Positions 13,718 to 22,425 of a DNA stretch of 64,000 nt are shown in pieces. Each line of letters begins with the position of its first letter. The first letter of the stretch is position 1. Both the position numbers and the translations under genes were made by a program. The notes beneath the pieces are model-generated. The model was given only the letters and a program-made list of their open reading frames with translations, did not search any database and was not told the DNA's origin. The stretch comes from Eudorina sp. 2006-703-Eu-15 (Eukaryota > Chlorophyta > Chlorophyceae > Chlamydomonadales > Volvocaceae). The DNA lies in contig BDSI01000049.1 in assembly GCA_003117195.1 (NCBI GenBank), positions 186,001-250,000 on the forward strand, in the 5' to 3' direction.

Positions 13718-14095
13718 TTACGGGCGATTCTGCAAATACGGAGAAAAGTCTTTCCCAGAGTGATGCTGCATCCATTCGGATATGTGCGTGTATGGGGGAT
13801 TGATCCAAACAAACTCGCCCGAGACATTCTGATCAAAGAACGAATTTGCTGGAGAGGCAAAGCGAGGGCAGAAGCTATTGTCGCCGTTATCGTTACACGC
13901 GGCGTCGTAAGAAAATTGACGCCCGATCTCCCTCTCCACTCTTTGGAACTCTTCAGGGGAAAACATGCGATCACATAGATCACAAGATTTGGGATCGCAA
14001 ATCGGCGGCACAAATAGACCTCCTCCTAGTGAGTCAGTTTCTCGCTCGGCAACATTCGGCAACTGCTCACGACCCCCAGCTCGCTCGCCCGCGAC
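13718..14095 (-). pseudogene. Gypsy pol relic: Dam-like methyltransferase domain
   Basis: The start of pol from a second, diverged Ty3/gypsy element. It is in the same frame as, and directly downstream of, the gag relic, separated only by TAG. The visible protein matches the first part of pol in the large element at 17184 onward: MFSPEEFQ, a Phe-x-Tyr-Asp-Ala-Ala-Cys block, a CPRFA block, then VWINPPY followed by ISEW. Order and spacing match phage Dam-type N6-adenine methyltransferases (Pfam PF05869), in which Asn-Pro-Pro-Tyr is the catalytic motif. This relic keeps the canonical Asn. Homology is lost near 13730, so the protease and everything after it is missing. Domain assignment is by motif only. 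Confidence 0.6.
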
Positions 14096-14685
14096 CTAGT
14101 GCTCCATCTTGTCGGAACCGCCAGCCCGCTTGGCCTTGCAAATCTTGTTGTGTTGCTGCCAAGAGTGGCTGGGGTCCTTCATCTGATGGCAGCGGTTGCA
14201 CCGCTGCGGCTGCTCGCCCGCGTTGTCCTGGCGCGGCTTCTTGCCGGCCTTCTGCCACTCCTGTTGGGAACGGTCAGAGGGGCGCGAGGGAGGGCGTTTA
14301 GACTTGTTGAACTTGTTCGCCGTTGGCGCGACAGCCTGCACTTCCATTTCCGCCAACCGATTTTTCTCCTTCGTGGCTCGCCACTGGATTTCCTGACCGG
14401 TTGCGTAAGTGATCAGCTTGTCAAAGTCCTCCCAGTCCTGGCCCTCAGCGTCCGTCGAGCACTTGCTACGCAAAGCCGGAACTAAGCCCTTAATGTACCA
14501 GGACATCTTCTCTCCGTCCTACGTCCATCTTTTTCGCGTCGCGAATGATATCGTAGAAGCGTTGAGTGTACTCCGGTACGGACTCGTCCGATTTCATGGC
14601 GTGCTCGTATGCATGCAGACGCTCGCGTGCAGCCATTGCAGTGTTGCGCTTCGCATCGCCATATTGCACCAGGAATTTTTCTTTA
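14096..14685 (-). pseudogene. Gypsy gag relic, 3' half
   Basis: Aligns with the C-terminal half of the intact gag at 15471-17183. Shared blocks include QYGDA, a RERLH-EH-MKSDE-EYTQRF-DIIRD run, WYIKGL and a GQDWEDFDKLITYA block. A C-x2-C-H-C zinc-knuckle-like motif follows (CNRC, then His residues and a final Cys), with a basic stretch after it. A one-base frameshift sits near 14520. The start is cut off by the foldback element at about 14684, so the N-terminal half is missing. It lies antisense to the neighbouring full element and belongs to a different, older subfamily. Confidence 0.75.
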
Positions 14686-15015
14686 AACCCTTAAAACCCT
14701 TTTTGCTTTCAAGTGATGCGATCGGCCCCCTACGCCCTTCCTCACATCCTTTCATCAAACCTACACAAAACAAAAAGCGGGATTGCCGCAGGCCCTTCTC
14801 GTAAAAAAGCGGTAATTGCTGGTACATTGCGGTAAGCCGGCGGTAATGTTAATGGAGAAAATCGCCGTAAGGCGTGTGTGCCTTGTTTTTCAAGGTTAAC
14901 GAGGAGGGCCTGCGGCAATCCCGCTTTTTATTTTGTCGCGGTTTGAGGAATGGATGTGAAGAAGGGCGTACACAATAAGCGGGTCGATTGCATTGAGTTA
15001 AAGAGAGTATGAATG
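14684..15015. mobile_element. Foldback/MITE hairpin element
   Basis: Two arms of roughly 110 bp in inverted orientation around a 95-bp loop. The best-conserved stem pairs AAGCGGGATTGCCGCAGGCC at about 14776 with its complement near 14909. A second stem block pairs the TACGCCCTTC-CACATCC region at 14730-14760 with its complement at 14950-14980. No transposase is present. It separates the minus-strand gag relic from the gypsy LTR, and the outer ends and target duplication are not clear. Probably a non-autonomous DNA element; the whole unit should fold into a long hairpin. Confidence 0.65.
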
Positions 15016-15038
15016 CTGCATTTCGGGGAAGTAGGGTG

Positions 15039-15422
15039 TGTAAGACCGTGCTTCGGACTTAGCGATTTCGCGGGTCTGACCCACGGGCCTTACCAATAAC
15101 GTGAGTTAACCGATCCTAGAATTAAGTTGGATCGCAAATTATAAATTGTAACCAAAGCATTATGTGGTATGTCGTAATGGCTTTGGAGTTCTCTAGGAGA
15201 ACACAGATATGCACGATCTGTCGTATCAAGGTACGACACGCGGATTGTGAGGTCCGCGGTGCACAAAACCTCACAGGGCAGGGGCAGGTGCCGCCACTTA
15301 CATACTGTGCTTTGGGTCCGAGTCCCAACCTGACCCAATATCCTTTTGTGTTACTACTAAAGATCCACGCTTCCGCTAGCTAGGTATTCGTCTATCGTTA
15401 AGGTAGACGGACCGTCCTTACA
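15039..15422 (+). repeat. 5' LTR of gypsy element
   Basis: 384 bp, bounded by TGTAAG and CTTACA, a perfect 6-bp terminal inverted repeat. It differs from the 3' LTR only at 15269 (C here, G at 48864). It should contain the promoter, although no confident TATA box was assigned. Confidence 0.95.
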
Positions 15423-15424
15423 AG

Positions 15425-15438
15425 TGGTATCCACGACC
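15425..15438 (+). promoter_or_regulatory. Primer-binding site of gypsy element
   Basis: TGGTATCC begins two bases after the 5' LTR. TGG pairs with the CCA tail of a tRNA and TGGTATC matches the usual initiator-Met tRNA primer site. Complementarity beyond 7-8 bases is not canonical, so the exact tRNA is uncertain. Confidence 0.6.
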
Positions 15439-15470
15439 AGGGTTAGTTTATTTTTTTTTAGACCCATAAG

Positions 15471-17183
15471 ATGACCACGCCGACTCAGTCGACCGGCGAC
15501 AACAACGGCGACGCCCCGCCGCGCAATCCATCGGCGGCTAACGAGGCCGGCACCCGCAAGGTGAGCAAGGCTCCCAAACAGGTTAAGTCGACTAATCCGT
15601 CTAATCCGGTTAAGGCGTTTAAGCCAGTTAAGCCAGTTAAGACTGGCCGGCAGCCTGTCTATGCGGCAACGCTTGCGGGACTGTATGCAATGGCTCGCGC
15701 TGTCGCACTTCGGTCGGCGCAGAAGAAAAAGCCTGCGGGCAAGGATAAGAGGGCTAAGACCCATATGCAAAAATCAGATGCTTTGCCGAAAAAGGCTAAG
15801 CCCCAGATGCAACCGCCTAATGGTTTGCCTAAGTCGGCTGAGGTCCAGATGCAACCGTCTAATGGTTCGCCCAGACATATTTATTTTGATTCTGAAGGCA
15901 ATTTTGCCGCTGTGCCACGTGCGCAGAACGCTGACGCGCTGGCTGCGCAGCTGGAGAATGTCGAGCTCGACAGCTCGTCGCAGCAACAGACAAACAGCGT
16001 CCAATCGACAGCTCGTCGCAGCAGCCGACCAGAGAGGAACTGGAGCAGCGCCTCGCGACTGCGACCGCGATGCTTCAGACCTGTCTGGCGACGATGGACT
16101 CCTCATTATCAGCGGTTCCCGCTGGAGGATGACAGCTGGAAAGCTATCGTGCGTGAAGCTAAACACAAGCTTTACCGGGCCCTGGACGGTCGGTCGTCCG
16201 CGCGCGAAGGGGTGCCCGCAGCATTTCCGTCGGGAATGGCCAACGGCAACAACGCCGGCGCCGGACCATCGACGCAGGGACCCCCACCACCTCTCCCTCC
16301 ACCGTCTACGCACAACGTTGCACCGTGGCAGCCAGTTGAGGTAGGCGCTAGTCGCCGATTACCCGTACCAGTCAAGTTTAACAGGAAGACAGATAACCAT
16401 ATTTCCTGTACTCAAACATGGTTTGATGCGTTAGTTCATTATATGCAAACTAGCGGTCTTAATCCCGTTCATCACTTTATTTTCTGGTTCACGGGGCGCG
16501 CGCAAGAATGGGGTCAAGCTTTACTTAAGCAATATTCGGATACGAATAAGACTCTCACATTGTCAGAATTGCGCGCTGCATTCCTGCTGCAATACGGTGA
16601 CGTGTGTAGACATACGGCACAAGAGGGTCGTGATCGCTTGCATAGTGGTGAGCATCACATGAAATCAAATGAACGTGTGCAAGAATATACGCAACGTTTT
16701 CGGGACATCATTCGGGATATCCGGGATATGTCTCAAGGTGAATCCATCGGCTGGTTCATTAATGGTCTGCCCGTTGCTATGCGCAAGGCCTGCGGCACTG
16801 ATGCAAAGGGTCATGATTGGGAAGACCTTGATGACCTTATCAAATACGCTATCGGCCATGAGACTCGCACGCGTGTTGCTGCTCTGAAGACAGCTAACTT
16901 GAACGCCCTTGCCGTCCGCCCCAAAATTTCCAAAAAGCAGAGGTCGCGGTTTCCGCGTAAGCCGATCAACTGCCGGGACTGCGGCTTGTTGGTCAACGAC
17001 ATCCGCGAGCACAAGCAGTCTGGCGAGTGCAACGACGTCCTGGCCAGCCGGAAGTCGAAAGCGCCGACCGTGCGCCACAACGACTACAACTCCGGTGGCC
17101 GGGGCCGCGGGCGCGGCGGAAAGGGTGGTGGCCGAGGCGGTGGCCGCGGGGCTCATGGCGACGCCGATGCGATGAAGGAATAG
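15471..17183 (+). CDS. Gag protein of gypsy element
   Basis: 570 residues, the structural capsid/nucleocapsid protein of the retrotransposon. The N-terminal 200 residues are Lys/Pro-rich low complexity with a repeated QMQP-NGLPKSA-like motif. A Retrotrans_gag-type helical domain runs over residues ~300-470 and includes WFDALVHYMQ, an EYTQRFRDIIRDI block and DWEDLDDLIKYAIGHE. A C-x2-C-His-Cys zinc-like motif follows at ~499-519, then a Gly/Arg-rich RNA-binding tail at ~541-563. The AUG lies 48 bases after the LTR. Around 16018-16130 a different frame encodes a more heptad-like helix (EELEQRLATATAMLQ), so a pair of compensating indels may have scrambled that stretch. The frame ends in UAG, directly in frame with pol. 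Confidence 0.85.
   Translation: MTTPTQSTGDNNGDAPPRNPSAANEAGTRKVSKAPKQVKSTNPSNPVKAFKPVKPVKTGRQPVYAATLAGLYAMARAVALRSAQKKKPAGKDKRAKTHMQKSDALPKKAKPQMQPPNGLPKSAEVQMQPSNGSPRHIYFDSEGNFAAVPRAQNADALAAQLENVELDSSSQQQTNSVQSTARRSSRPERNWSSASRLRPRCFRPVWRRWTPHYQRFPLEDDSWKAIVREAKHKLYRALDGRSSAREGVPAAFPSGMANGNNAGAGPSTQGPPPPLPPPSTHNVAPWQPVEVGASRRLPVPVKFNRKTDNHISCTQTWFDALVHYMQTSGLNPVHHFIFWFTGRAQEWGQALLKQYSDTNKTLTLSELRAAFLLQYGDVCRHTAQEGRDRLHSGEHHMKSNERVQEYTQRFRDIIRDIRDMSQGESIGWFINGLPVAMRKACGTDAKGHDWEDLDDLIKYAIGHETRTRVAALKTANLNALAVRPKISKKQRSRFPRKPINCRDCGLLVNDIREHKQSGECNDVLASRKSKAPTVRHNDYNSGGRGRGRGGKGGGRGGGRGAHGDADAMKE
17181..17183 (+). promoter_or_regulatory. Candidate UAG readthrough site, gag/pol
   Basis: A single UAG separates gag from pol, which continues in the same frame with no further stop until 18519. 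The diverged relic on the minus strand has UAG at the same boundary, also in frame (14096-14098). Gammaretroviruses use UAG readthrough here; Ty3/gypsy elements usually use frameshifting or one fused frame. Bases just after the UAG are purine-rich (GGGATTGGCAGG). A CAG-to-TAG mutation is the alternative, but would have had to occur in both lineages. Confidence 0.5.
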
Positions 17184-18521
17184 GGGATTGGCAGGCGTAA
17201 TTTGGGAACGGCAGGTTCAAACGAACCAGTGCTAGCGAGCGCGCAGGGTCCCGCACAGGACTTTGATGATTTAGATTTACAGCGTGCCGCTGAAGCCAGT
17301 GCCGACGCAAGGGAAGTGCTTCCACCGCCACCTTTGGGCGAATTTTCAGACCGCATGTTTCCTCCGGACGAGTTTCAGAAAGTTCAGGAGGCGTTGAACA
17401 TGAAGTTCACGTATGATGCTGGTTGTAACAATGATGGAAGCAATCGCTTGTGTGAACGCTTTGCCTGTCCAGACCGGTCTTTCCTTGAGCAAGATGTCTC
17501 AGGTGAAGTCGTTTGGGCTCATCCTCCGTATTCCCAAATCCGTGAGTGGCAGAACCATTACCAAAAATGCAAACAGAAAAGTCCTCATCAGACCGCAGCG
17601 ATGTTTGTTGTGCCTCGATGGCCACATGTTGAGCAGATTTTCAAAGCGGCTGGCTTTCGACGATTCAAATCGTACGACCAGGGATCCAAGGTCCTTACGG
17701 TTCCCCATACAGATGGCTCTCGTATACCTATACCGCAAACGCGATGGGCAATCGATCTATGGTGGGATCCGCCAAGCCAGTATGCTAAACTCAACACGCT
17801 CGGTCCAGGGAACAGTTACACGATGACGTTCGACGGGTACGCAATGGACCTCCCAGTCTGTATCCTCGTCGACAGCGGTGCTTCGTGCTTAGGGGCAGCA
17901 CACGGTTTCATTGATGAACAAACCGTCAGACAATTGGCACTCAAACGCAAGTCATCGAGGGTTCCCTCCGTGCGGGTAGCGTCCGGTGAGGTCGCTAGGC
18001 TGCATGGTGAAGTCCGCATACGAATACGAATGGGCAATCATTCAGAAATGGTTACGCTCTTGGTGTTGAAAGATGGAGTCCCTGGGGTACATGTCATTTT
18101 GAGTGCCGATTGGCTGAAACTTCGGCAAGCTCAACAAGACTACAAAAGGGACGCCCTCATCATCACCCGTAATCGTAGTGCAGTGACTCTGATTCCAAAA
18201 TACGCGCAGCACGGGGCGGAAGGCTTCCCTGAGGAAGACCCGTTGCTAAATGCCGCGTCGGTACATTTGTTCCAAGATACCGGAACCAAAGTTCTCTCGG
18301 CCAAACAAGCAGCCAGGAGTATTGCACAGGGGGCTCGCAGCTACTTAATGCTAGTGCGCGAGGACCAAACACAGTCCCACGGCGGCTTTCAGCTCGCCGC
18401 AGCTGTCGGTGATGCGACCAAGGGTGTCCCCGACGACCTGGTACCGGTACAGGAAATACAGGCGCTTATTTCTGAATACAAGGACGTGTTTGAAGAATTG
18501 AACGGCTTGCCTCCTGACTGA
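17184..18521 (+). CDS. Pol N-terminus: Dam-like domain plus protease
   Basis: Numbered from the first Met at 17202 this gives 439 residues; as readthrough product it continues gag. Residues ~52-190 resemble phage Dam-type N6-adenine methyltransferases: MFPPDEFQ, FTYDAGC, CERFACP, then VWAHPPYSQIREW. The catalytic Asn/Asp-Pro-Pro-Tyr reads His-Pro-Pro-Tyr here (His107), so activity is doubtful, whereas the minus-strand relic keeps Asn. A retropepsin-type aspartic protease follows, with LVDSGAS at residues ~222-228. DIRS-type retrotransposons are known to carry a Dam-like domain; its presence between gag and protease of a chromovirus is the unusual point. The frame stops at UGA, probably a former Arg codon (CGA), because RT resumes in frame immediately after. 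Confidence 0.7.
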   Translation, partial: GIGRRNLGTAGSNEPVLASAQGPAQDFDDLDLQRAAEASADAREVLPPPPLGEFSDRMFPPDEFQKVQEALNMKFTYDAGCNNDGSNRLCERFACPDRSFLEQDVSGEVVWAHPPYSQIREWQNHYQKCKQKSPHQTAAMFVVPRWPHVEQIFKAAGFRRFKSYDQGSKVLTVPHTDGSRIPIPQTRWAIDLWWDPPSQYAKLNTLGPGNSYTMTFDGYAMDLPVCILVDSGASCLGAAHGFIDEQTVRQLALKRKSSRVPSVRVASGEVARLHGEVRIRIRMGNHSEMVTLLVLKDGVPGVHVILSADWLKLRQAQQDYKRDALIITRNRSAVTLIPKYAQHGAEGFPEEDPLLNAASVHLFQDTGTKVLSAKQAARSIAQGARSYLMLVREDQTQSHGGFQLAAAVGDATKGVPDDLVPVQEIQALISEYKDVFEELNGLPPD

Positions 18522-19048
18522 GGTATCGGCCATACAATTCCCCTGCTGCCCAATGCGGAACCGCCTGCTAAGCGGATGTATCGCTTGTCACCAAAAGAAA
18601 TGGAGGAAGTACGGAAACAGGTGACTGAGCTTTTGGCAAAGGGTTTCATTGAGCCTTCAACTTCACCGTTCGGAGCGCCCATCCTCTTTGTCCAGAAGCC
18701 CAACGGCGAACTCCGTCTGTGCCTTGACTTCCGGGCGCTGAATAAGCTGATAGTTAAACGGCGGTATCCGATGCCCAACATCACCGAAATTTTCGATACG
18801 CTACAAGGAGCACGTATATTTTCGTTGCTCGATCTCCAGCAAGGCTATTATCAGATCCGAATCTCCGATAAAGACGTTGAGAAAACCGGCTTTATCGCTC
18901 CGGGAATTGGTCAGTTCCAATTTCGGGTACTTTGTTTTGGACTGACCAACGCGCCTGCAACATTTCAGTCGGTGATGAATGGGATATTTGCTAAGCATAT
19001 CGGCAAAACAGTGCTGGTATACTTAGACGACATTCTGGTGTTCAGCAA
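18522..19048 (+). pseudogene. Gypsy reverse transcriptase, 5' part
   Basis: Same frame as the preceding protease. Typical Ty3/gypsy fingers and palm are visible: SPFGAPILFVQKPNGE, LRLCLDFRALNK, FSLLDLQQGYYQI, GLTNAPATFQ and the catalytic YLDDILVFS (Y at 19020). The coding sequence is cut nine bases into the target-site duplication of the large inserted transposon, and the missing continuation is found 26.4 kb downstream at 45506. With the upstream UGA, no functional polymerase can be made from this copy. Confidence 0.9.
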
Positions 19049-19326
19049 CGTTCAGTCTCGCTGGGGTGCGGCTTCTAGTGACGTACACCCCTCAAGTGTG
19101 AGAGAAAGAATCTCATAGCACAGCTCACGGTTTCCAATGCTTTCAATTGCAGCATTAAAATTATGAAAAGCGCTGAAGTTCTATGAAGAGTGCTCCGCAT
19201 TTCATGGTCAGCGAGAATGCAAAGGCGGGAAGACGCAAAAGATGATGATATGAAGAAATGTAAATAAGAAAAAAGCTTATGATAGGTTAATGTATCCATA
19301 GCAATTGGAGCAAGAAGCGCGCCTCG
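19049..19326 (+). repeat. Left TIR of Mutator-like element
   Basis: 278 bp, inverted match of the right TIR with only a handful of substitutions and a two-base length difference. It ends inward with GCAAGAAGCGCGCCTCG. The inner foldback element begins exactly at this edge. Confidence 0.9.
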
Positions 19327-19512
19327 TTCTTGCAAGCCGGCAGTCCCGTCGACAACCCATATCAACCCATATCATACTTATCATAAGCACACATACAACA
19401 ACACACCCACTTGCGCGAGCGAATACAACGTGCCTAAAGTGTGAAGCCACATATAATTTTAGTACTATAAGAGGCGGATGCATCCTGAAGTAAGATGTTC
19501 TGCTAGCCAGGG

Positions 19513-20290
19513 GGTCCGCAAGGCCATCGGACGGCCACCCACGGAAAATGAAAGCCGCCAAATCGACCGAACCGCCGCGGGTCTGACATTGTATTGGTAT
19601 TATTAGTACACTGGCGCGATTTCAGCGTGTTTGCTGAAGGTCGGTTTGGGCTAGTCATGGGCCGCACGGGGCTCCCAGGGGCTCCGCAAGGCCATCGCAC
19701 GGCCACCCACGGAAAATGAAAGCCGCCAAATCGACCGAAACGCCGCGGGTCTGACATTGTATTGGTATTATTAGTACACTGGCGCGATTTCAGCGTGTTT
19801 GCTGAAGGTCGGTTTGGGCTGGTCGTGGGCCGCACGGGGCTCCCAGGGGGTCCGCAAGGCCATCGCACGGCCACCCACGGAAAATGAAAGCCGCCAAATC
19901 GTCCGAACCGCCGCGGGTCTGACATTGTATTGGTATTATTAGTACACTGGCGCGATTTGAGCATGTTTGCTGAAGGTCGGTTTGGGCTGGTCATCATGGG
20001 CCGCACGGGGCTCCAAGGGGGCCCGCAAGGCCATTGAACGGCCACCAGCGGAAATGGAAAGTCGCCAAATCGACCGAACCGCCGCGGGCCTGACATTGTA
20101 TTGGTAATATTAGTACACTGGCGCGATTTCAGCGTGTTTGCTGAAGGTCGGTTTGGGCTGGTCATGGGCCGCACGGGGCTCCCAGGGGGTCCGCAAGGCC
20201 ATCGCACGGCCACCCACGGAAAATGAAAGCCACCAAATCGACCGAACCGCCACGGGTCTGACATTGTATAGGTATTATTAGTACACTGGC
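19513..20290 (+). repeat. 168-bp subterminal tandem repeat, left arm
   Basis: About 4.7 copies at 168-171 bp spacing (GCAAGGCCATCG-like anchor at 19518, 19686, 19854, 20025, 20193). Units carry GTCTGACATTGTATTGGTAT and GTTTGCTGAAGGTCGGTTTG. Confidence 0.9.
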
Positions 20291-20442
20291 GCGATTTCCT
20301 GCTCCTCCCCCTGCTCCTCCTCCCCCTGCGCGCCCTCCCCTGCCTCCTCTTCCTCCTCCTCCTCCTCCTCCTCCTCACCCCCTTGCCATTCCTCATCCCC
20401 TTGCCACTCCTCCCCCTGCTCGTCCTCCTCCTCCTCCTCCTC

Positions 20443-21105
20443 CTCCTCCTCCTCACCCTGGACCTCCTCGCCACCCACATCCACAGCCGTCACATCTGGC
20501 ATCTGTGCCAGCAGGAGCAACAGGAGCAAGTTGAATGCGTACCAATCCAACGGCATCGTGAGGCACTGTAACACGCTTGGCGGCTGGTTCTTGATCTGCT
20601 CCAATGTCATGACATTGGAGCACACGACGAAGGTGTTCTGCTCAACCTCATCCTTGCGCTTAGGCCACTCCATTAAAGAGACGCCATCCTGGCAGCTGCC
20701 CCTGCAGCACTGTGTTGACGTCAAGATGAAGGTCGCAGGGTCATCAGACTGTAACTCGCCCTGCTGAATGGCGACGGATGTCTGCTTTAGATCCATCATC
20801 AACCTCCTTAAGCCGGCATTGTTACCAGCGTTGTAGTAGAAACGCGCATAACCCTGAACCGCCGCGAGCTCGTCACGCTTGAAGATTTCGCTGACGAACT
20901 CCCTGCAAAGGGTGATTCATCAGCGGATGCATGTCACCTCAGGTTACCACAGCATAACCCATGGCGACGACACGCTACACCGATTACAATGGCCGAGTCA
21001 TGCGCCTTTCCTACGATACATCCTACCAAACAAGCCTGAAACCCATGTATGAGCCACCAACTTACATCCTGTCAAGCTTCCGGGCGATGTCACGGTGCTC
21101 CAGGT
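20443..21105 (-). pseudogene. Captured spliced gene fragment, unknown function
   Basis: The minus strand reads exon 1 (about 21105-21066), a GTAAGT...CAG intron of 163 bp (21065-20903) and exon 2. Exon 2 encodes WEFVSEIFKRDELAAV, a GYARFYYNAGNNAG block and a Cys-containing STQCCRGSCQDG stretch, then a hydrophobic Leu run. Translation would continue into the GAG/CTC-rich arm as a poly-Glu tail, which is plainly not native. I do not recognise the protein family. The intact intron and the sharp edges at the element arms suggest DNA-level capture of a host gene piece, as in Pack-type elements, rather than a transposase. Confidence 0.45.
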
Positions 21106-21109
21106 GACC

Positions 21110-21840
21110 AGGGAGGAGTGGCAAGGGGATGAGGAATGGCAAGGGGGTGAGGAGGAGGAGGAGGAGGAAGAGGAGGAAGGGGAGGGCGCGCAGGGGGAGG
21201 AGGAGCAGGGGGAGGAGCAGGAAATCGCGCCAGTGTACTAAAAATACCTATACCATGTCAGACCCGTGGCGGTTCGGTCGATTTGGCGACTTTCCATTTC
21301 CGCTGGTGGCCGTTCAATGGCCTTGCGGACCCCCCCTTGGAGCCCCGTGCGGCCCATGACCAGCCCAAACCGACCTTCAGCAAACACGCTGAATTCGCAC
21401 CAGTGTACTAATAATACCTATACCATGTAAGACCCGTGGCGGTTCGGACGATTTTGCGACTTTCATTTTCCGCGGGTGGCCGTTCGATGGCCTTGCGGAC
21501 CCCCTTGGAGCCCCGTGCGGCCCATGACCAGCCCAAACCGACCTTCAGCAAACACGCTGAAATCGCGCTAGTGTACTAATAATACCAATACAATGTCAGA
21601 CCCGCGGCGGTTCGGTCGATTTGGCGGCTTTCATTTTCCGTGGGTGGCCGTGTGATGGCCTTGCGGACCCCCTGGGAGCCCCGTGCGGCCCATGACCAGC
21701 CCAAACCGACCTTCAGGAAACACGCTGAATTCGCGCCAGTGTACTAATAATACCAATACAATGTCAGACCCGCGGCGGTTCGGTCGATTTGGCGGCTTTC
21801 ATTTTCCGTGGGTGGCCGTGCGATGGCCTTGCGGACCCCC
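21110..21840 (-). repeat. GAG-rich tract and 168-bp repeats, right arm
   Basis: The inverted counterpart of the left arm: a purine-rich GAGGAG tract (21110-21230) complementary to the CTCCTC tract at 20295-20412, then about 3.6 copies of the 168-bp unit. One copy has small differences such as CCCCCCTTGGAGCC. Confidence 0.9.
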
Positions 21841-22024
21841 TGGCTAGCAGAACATCGTACTTCAGGATGCATCCGCCTCTTATAGTACTAAAATTATATG
21901 TGGCTTCACACTTTAGGCACGTTGTATTTGCTCGCGCAAGTGGGTGTGTTGTTGTATGTGTGCTTATGATAAGTATGATATGGGTTGATATGGGTTGTCG
22001 ACGGGACTGTCGGCTTGCAAGAAC

Positions 22025-22425
22025 ATAGCCCCTGGCGCCCGTTATACGATTTGAAGGAGTGAATGTATTCGCGACATGTAAGGCTCATCTGAAGGTGAAT
22101 CCCAGCTGTACTGCAGTGAAAACATCGGATACGCGAATTCAAGGGTTCATCGGCCTGAATCGATTAGATCTCTGAGAATTTCTGATTAGATGCTGGATTG
22201 AGGTGAGGCCGGCCGTTGTGAAGTTTCAGGAAACGGTGCCTCATTAGAGTCGATAATGGAGCGTCGTTTCGCATGGCTGTGTGACCGGGTACTGACAGGC
22301 CTACCTACTTGAGGCGAGACACCGGCGCATGTTGTTCTCACCCTAATTCTATTTCACATATGAGCGTGGGACACGAGACACGGACTTGTGAGGCTCTGGC
22401 GGGTTACATGGGTTACACACAGCAG
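22025..22425. other. Transposon interior, no gene seen
   Basis: Moderate-GC sequence between the foldback element and the GIY-YIG gene. I see no coding signal or repeat, only short A/T-rich stretches. Confidence 0.4.

Larger units (their letters stand above)
19326..22024. mobile_element. Foldback-type element with subterminal repeats and captured gene
   Basis: Very long inverted arms: outer unique parts 19326-19512 and 21840-22024 begin GTTCTTGCAAGCC on each strand. Inside these lie inverted blocks of a 168-bp tandem repeat, then inverted CTC/GAG-rich tracts. The central 20443-21105 is single copy and looks like a captured piece of a spliced gene. Structure resembles foldback or Galileo-like elements, whose arms are also built of tandem repeats. 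I could not find a target duplication, because the left end abuts the Mutator TIR exactly, so it may alternatively be an integral part of that element. Confidence 0.65.

Noticed and set aside
19503..20480. 325-codon Arg/Pro frame across the foldback left arm
   Set aside because: It follows the 168-bp tandem repeat, whose length is a multiple of three, and continues into the CTC tract; no protein signal beyond the repeat.
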